From: Tamarix chinensis
Lineage: Eukaryota > Streptophyta > Magnoliopsida > Caryophyllales > Tamaricaceae
Reading direction: 5' to 3'
DNA length: 64,000 bases
NCBI GenBank assembly: GCA_030549775.1
Contig: CM060177.1
Span: 46,216,244 to 46,280,243 of the forward strand
Positions 59,481 through 64,000 of the stretch are shown one piece after another. The first letter of the stretch is position 1. Each line of letters opens with the position of its first letter. The notes beneath the pieces are model-generated. The model had not been told where the DNA came from, ran no database searches, and was given only the letters and a program-made list of their open reading frames with translations. Made by a program: the position numbers and the translations under genes.

Positions 59481-61313
59481 TAGTAATTAATGCCTCTACA
59501 AAATGAAATGTTTAAGTGATAAACATGGGGGAATTAGAATCTTTGACACAAACGGATATGTGGCGATATCAAGGATAAAAAAACAACATAAAAGGATATT
59601 GATGAGCTAAAACAAAAAATATTTTATAAAGTTTTAAGGTTTTAGCAATATTTGGATATCATTTATTATCCCTAACTAATTATAAGAATTTCTCTAATAG
59701 GATGAGTCTAAAAAATGGGACAAGATGAAAAAAGTGAGAGAAAAAAATGTCATAACTCAATCTATGGGGACACAAGAGCACAATGGTAAATTGAAAGGGA
59801 TGCCACATGTTGCCACCTTGATTAGGTTTTGGATGGGTTCCTAATTCTCGGACTCCTAAAAAGGAGGTTAAAGCTCAAGTGGATTCTTTATTCATGAGCC
59901 AATGAAATTAATTAATTTCAAGGTAATGTCAAATGAATGAGAGAATCATGAAGCCAATAAATGGAAGGATAATTATAACATATACTCCTAGTGACCCTAC
60001 TAGACCTATTCCATAAATAACCTCGGCAATATACTTTACTTTTAATTATTTTCTCGTTAAATGATATACATTTGAGATATATCATAATGAAATTGTGAGC
60101 TTTGATTGGGCATATTGTGCACAACATAACATGGTTTTGGTTCATGCAGATTACTAGAGAATGGCTAGCTTAGAGTATACATTATGTGGGAAAAAAAAAG
60201 GACGTGTTGTTCAACAAGGGTTGTATTTTTCCATAGAATTTCTTAGGTTCTCTTTGTAAATAAGTGAAGAGTAGAGAATCAAATATGGGGGATCTTTGTT
60301 TATTAAACACATTCCATTTTTTTAGATCTTATACGAATGATGTCACTTTACTCTATAAGGTTTAGTCTGATATAAAAGAGTCACGATGAAACCCTAGCCA
60401 TGGTGAAAATTCTTATTATATTCTCCTCAATTGTGTTCTCTTTGATTAAGATAATTATTGATTATGTGATCTTTTTGAGAGATTTTATCAAATCTTCTTG
60501 TACTCACACAATTGCATAAATAAAAATCTCTAATTTTTCTATATTATTCTATGTTATTTGATTTCTCAACTTCTTTCAATTGTCATGTTGGTTCCCAATT
60601 ATTGTTCAAATCTACTCATATTTTATTGCCATTAGTGTTTTCCCCTATAGTCAAGTCAAACACTCTCAATATCACCCCAACTACTCCCTTAGTAGTTTTG
60701 CCAACGATATCATACAATTTCTCAACTCACTTACTTATAATTTCCACCACAAACCCTGTTAGAAACCTCTAATGTGACATCCTTAATGAAACATATATAA
60801 CCTTTGTTATCTAAGGACATAACAAAATCAATCTCTTAGTCATATTAAGAATGTGATAAATTTCAAACAGTGTCTTGATCACACCATCATGTATTCTGAC
60901 TATCATAATCCTAATCCTGGCAACTCTGCATGTCGCACTACTCCCAAAGACAAAACCTCCACCTTGAATTGTGCCATATGTCTGGAACCAACTTATATTG
61001 GGACAAAAAAAGGTAGGAGCACCTCAAACGTAAGATCTACATATTAATATCTAATATTTCCATTGATGGCTTTAGTATGTCAACATCATCATCATCTTTA
61101 GACATGGCATACTTACCCTCATTGGATACATATTAGTAGTATGTGTAGGTTTCTTATTAGGAAATTATTTACTAATTTGGTATCACCTACGAGAACCATG
61201 TTAGACAATATGAACCTATCCTACCTTAACCTATGCTTCTTCTTGTCACCAAATCCCCTTACTACAAGTTCATCACCACATGAGTCCCTTGGACTTATTC
61301 CAATCAATTCACG
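59481..61313. other. Unassigned stretch
   Basis: No supported gene. 60900-61310 may be the diverged continuation of the copia element to its right, but no motif confirms this. Confidence 0.4.
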
Positions 61314-61812
61314 TTAGAGTAAGGTACTATTGCCATCTACAGGTACTAACTCATCATTTCTATACATTACAATCTTATAAAAATATTTATAAACAATAGA
61401 AAAATAACAAGATGACATAATAACTAGATCTTTATTATCTAATTTGACATCTATATTATGTAAATCTATAAACATAGAATCAAACATGTCAATATGATAT
61501 TTCAAGGATTGACCCTCACTTAATTTTAAGTTGTGAAGCTGACTCTTCAACAATAGGTAATTTATGACAAATTTTGTCATATATAGGGATTCCAAATTGA
61601 ACCACAATGTAACAATACTTATCTCGTTAGGCACTTTCCATAAGACCTCATTTGACTGGCATAATCATATGGTTGACAAATCCTTTAAATCAATATCTAC
61701 AAACTCCTCATTAGTCATCGTACTAGGTTTCTCTAATTTTTATGATAACACCTTATCCAACTCATTATGAGTAAGGGTTGTCTTCATCTTCAACTTTCAT
61801 AACCCAAAATTC
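61314..61812 (-). pseudogene. Ty1/copia gag remnant
   Basis: Minus-strand reading, partly open at 61314-61634: WFNLESLYMTK, LLLKSQLHNLKLSEGQSLKYHIDMF, LHNIDVKLDNKDLVIM. It matches the plant copia gag (UBN2-type) pattern LW.KLE.LYMTKSL...LKM.EG..L..HI..F. The upstream part to 61812 (NFGL.KLKMKTTLTHNELDKVLS, LEKPSTMTNEEF) continues the family with stops. No zinc knuckle or pol was found to its left. Confidence 0.8.
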
Positions 61813-61881
61813 ATATATCAATAAATATCTTGATATTAAATCTTATAAATAACATCCCAACACATTTCAATCACACACCCA

Positions 61882-61897
61882 AAGCTTTGATGCTAAT
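61882..61897 (-). other. Copia primer-binding site (degenerate Met type)
   Basis: On minus this reads ATTAGCATCAAAGCTT, close to ATTGGTATCAGAGCTT, between the gag start and the LTR end. Confidence 0.6.
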
Positions 61898-62390
61898 TGT
61901 TGGAAAAATACATGAATGTGAGTGTTGAGTACCTGCTCTACTAGAAAATCAGGAAATTACTTATAAGAATAATTAGAATTAATTATGATTTTTATGATGT
62001 ATAATATTTGTGATTGCATAGAAAATCAAACAATCATCACAAAATTACTTAGCACACAATTCTCTCAAAAACATAAAAGATTATAAGATTAGAGGATTTG
62101 GATAGGCTTGATGGTATACCAAAACAACTAGGGTTAGATACACATATAGCATTACATAATAGACACAAGTGAAACAATAGGAAAAAAAAAACGTGAACCT
62201 TGTTAATAAACACAAGTGTCCCTTATTTTTTCTAGAACTCTCGACTTTTTTACAATAATATAGGACCAAGTAGCATAAAGAAACATGGTTTATGTTAAAT
62301 TATACACCCTGGTATTCTCTACCTTTGCATCCATTTGGATTTAATCTCCTCTGAACACCTACAGACTACAATCCATGTAAGGTTACACAC
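61898..62390 (-). repeat. Copia 5' LTR (outer limit uncertain)
   Basis: Its inner end is TGTTGGAAAAATAC on plus (CCAACA on minus), next to the primer site. The outer end near TACACACACA is a guess because no partner LTR exists in the window. Confidence 0.5.
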
Positions 62391-64000
62391 ACAAAGATAA
62401 GTTATGATCTCATAGTTTTCATTCTCCTTGAATTATTTTCATAATATTTTTCCCAATTTCCTTATACTTTGATTTTAAGTAAAATAATAACAATTTAAGG
62501 ATAGGATTGAATAATTAAGCCTCAAATATTCCTTAGAGGTTTGAATGTTTGGTAGAGACGCTCTTTTTATTCTCCCTTTTATTTTTTGTTTTGCTATTTT
62601 GATCTAAGCTTTGGGTTGTTTGATTTTTAATCTTTGATACTCTTTTCCTTTGTTTTTAAAGGCAATAAAGAGGTGGAGGGTGGCGTTGAAGGTTTAGGCT
62701 ATAACTCCTTTACGTCTAAGATGTCATCTAGTAAATCTTCTTACCCTTCCCCCCTTGTGTGTTAATTTTTATAGAAAAGCATACTAGGTTGACTCCATGA
62801 TTTGTGTTAAGTTTGGATTTTTTTTTCTTCAGTTAAGATGGCTTGGTTTTGGGGATATTTTGTTGGTTGAAATTTTTTGAAAGCTTGAAGATTTTTATAG
62901 TGGATTTTTAAGGTTATTTAGACTAATTTTGATATATAAAATGTTTAGGTTGTGTTATATTTGATTGAAGCTTGAACATAAAAAGTATGTTTTTGGAATG
63001 TTTTGTGTATATTTATATTTTAGCCTTATTTCTTGTGTTATAATTTTTTTTTAAGATTTTAATAATACCATATTATTCCTTGGCTTGTTCAGACCAAATT
63101 TCAAATGTAAGTTGTCTTGATTTGATAAACTTTAGCCCAACTAAATTTTAAATGAAGTTGTAGCTACCTTAGGTTTTTTTATAAGTGCTCTTGAAATATT
63201 TTGATGAACACCTTTATGTTCTTAGCTAATTTTAAGATAATGAAATTAAGTAGGGTTTATGTTAATTTTTATAAGTTGTCATGAATTTTTGGAAATTTAG
63301 CAATCTTAGTGCTTTAACGATAATGGTGTTATAACATTAATGGTATTTTATGTGTTGATAGTATTTTAATGTTAACAGTGTATTAGCATAAATAGTTTTT
63401 TATATGAATAGTATTTTTATGGGAATATTGCTTTCTCATGAATAGTCATTTATGATTAATAGTAGTTTAACGTGAATAGTGTATTGATGTTAATAGTATA
63501 TTGATGTAAATAGTCCTTTTCTACCTCTTCTCATCGTTATCACACACCAACTATCAACCTTAACACCTATCATGATCAAGAGGTATTGAGGTACATAAAA
63601 AATAATATGGCTACGGCTAAACCTAATCATTTCATTCAACACTCCATGTGCTCTTTTCACTTTCACTTCCTAGTGTAAAATTTCACCAATTAGCCTTTTT
63701 AGAATAGTATCTTCTTTAAATTTCTTGAATATCATGTTTTGACTTAATCTTTAATATCAAATCATCTTACTAAATCTTCCTTAGCCTCAAAACACATAAT
63801 ATCCTATAAAATACCCTCAAATATATTTTATTCTTCAATTCAACCCATGTTAGGCATCACTTAATCACAAAATCAAACACATCAACACCATAAAAACCAA
63901 AAAAGCTAACATATATACACAATAAACACACTATGTAAGCACATAAGGACACGATACATCATATATATAACAATTATAAAAGTCAACTCTCAATCCCAAA
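62391..64000. other. Unassigned AT-rich stretch with a short-period array
   Basis: No coding frame supported. It holds the ATAGT array listed next. Confidence 0.5.
63323..63516 (+). repeat. Short-period degenerate array of GTGAATAGTATTTT-type units
   Basis: About nine copies of a 20-22-base unit with core TRAATAGT (ATGAATAGT, GATTAATAGT, GTGAATAGT, GTAAATAGT). Confidence 0.75.

Overview
The window looks like nuclear DNA from a flowering plant with a repeat-rich genome. It is AT-rich and consists mostly of decayed LTR retrotransposons with tRNA-Met-type primer sites. It carries two recognisable protein-coding genes: a CBL-interacting protein kinase and a small secreted cysteine-rich protein of the ECA1/prolamin-like type. 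The species cannot be named from the sequence alone.

Layout. 14-5937: minus-strand Ty3/gypsy element A, bounded by a CCATG duplication and lacking the reverse transcriptase core. 7703-14294: plus-strand gypsy element B, with its 3' LTR cut off where it meets a large CT-rich LTR fragment (14295-18415). 20860-27685: plus-strand gypsy element C, flanked by ATCAT and related to A. 28446-29277: solo LTR of the A family. 31045-44868: a nest of four insertions. A minus-strand TGT...ACA solo LTR (L1) is split by a Cassandra-like LTR carrying a 5S rRNA-like segment (L2). L2 is split by gypsy element D (L3, 32187-43420, AATAA duplication). D is split in its RNase H region by a 4.34-kb solo LTR (L4, 36857-41194, GTTAA duplication).

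45.5-49.9 kb is the genic island: the ECA1-like gene on plus and the intronless CIPK gene on minus, facing each other about 2 kb apart. 52.0-59.5 kb is again repeat debris: an RNase H-like fragment, an LTR-like block with a perfect heat-shock element, a Cassandra-like two-LTR element, and pieces of a minus-strand Del/Tekay-like element abutting an opposite-strand large LTR. 61.3-62.4 kb holds a Ty1/copia gag remnant with its primer site.

The most notable signals are: (1) the four-level nest, whose duplications or matching ends give an insertion order; (2) pol reading frames that run through the polypurine tract into the 3' LTR in elements from two families, with the LTR-encoded tail conserved; (3) 5S rRNA-like promoter segments in at least three LTRs; (4) hairpin-like and 149-bp tandem arrays inside very large LTRs; (5) an LTR-like block with a perfect heat-shock element. 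No CRISPR array, operon or complete RNA gene was seen.
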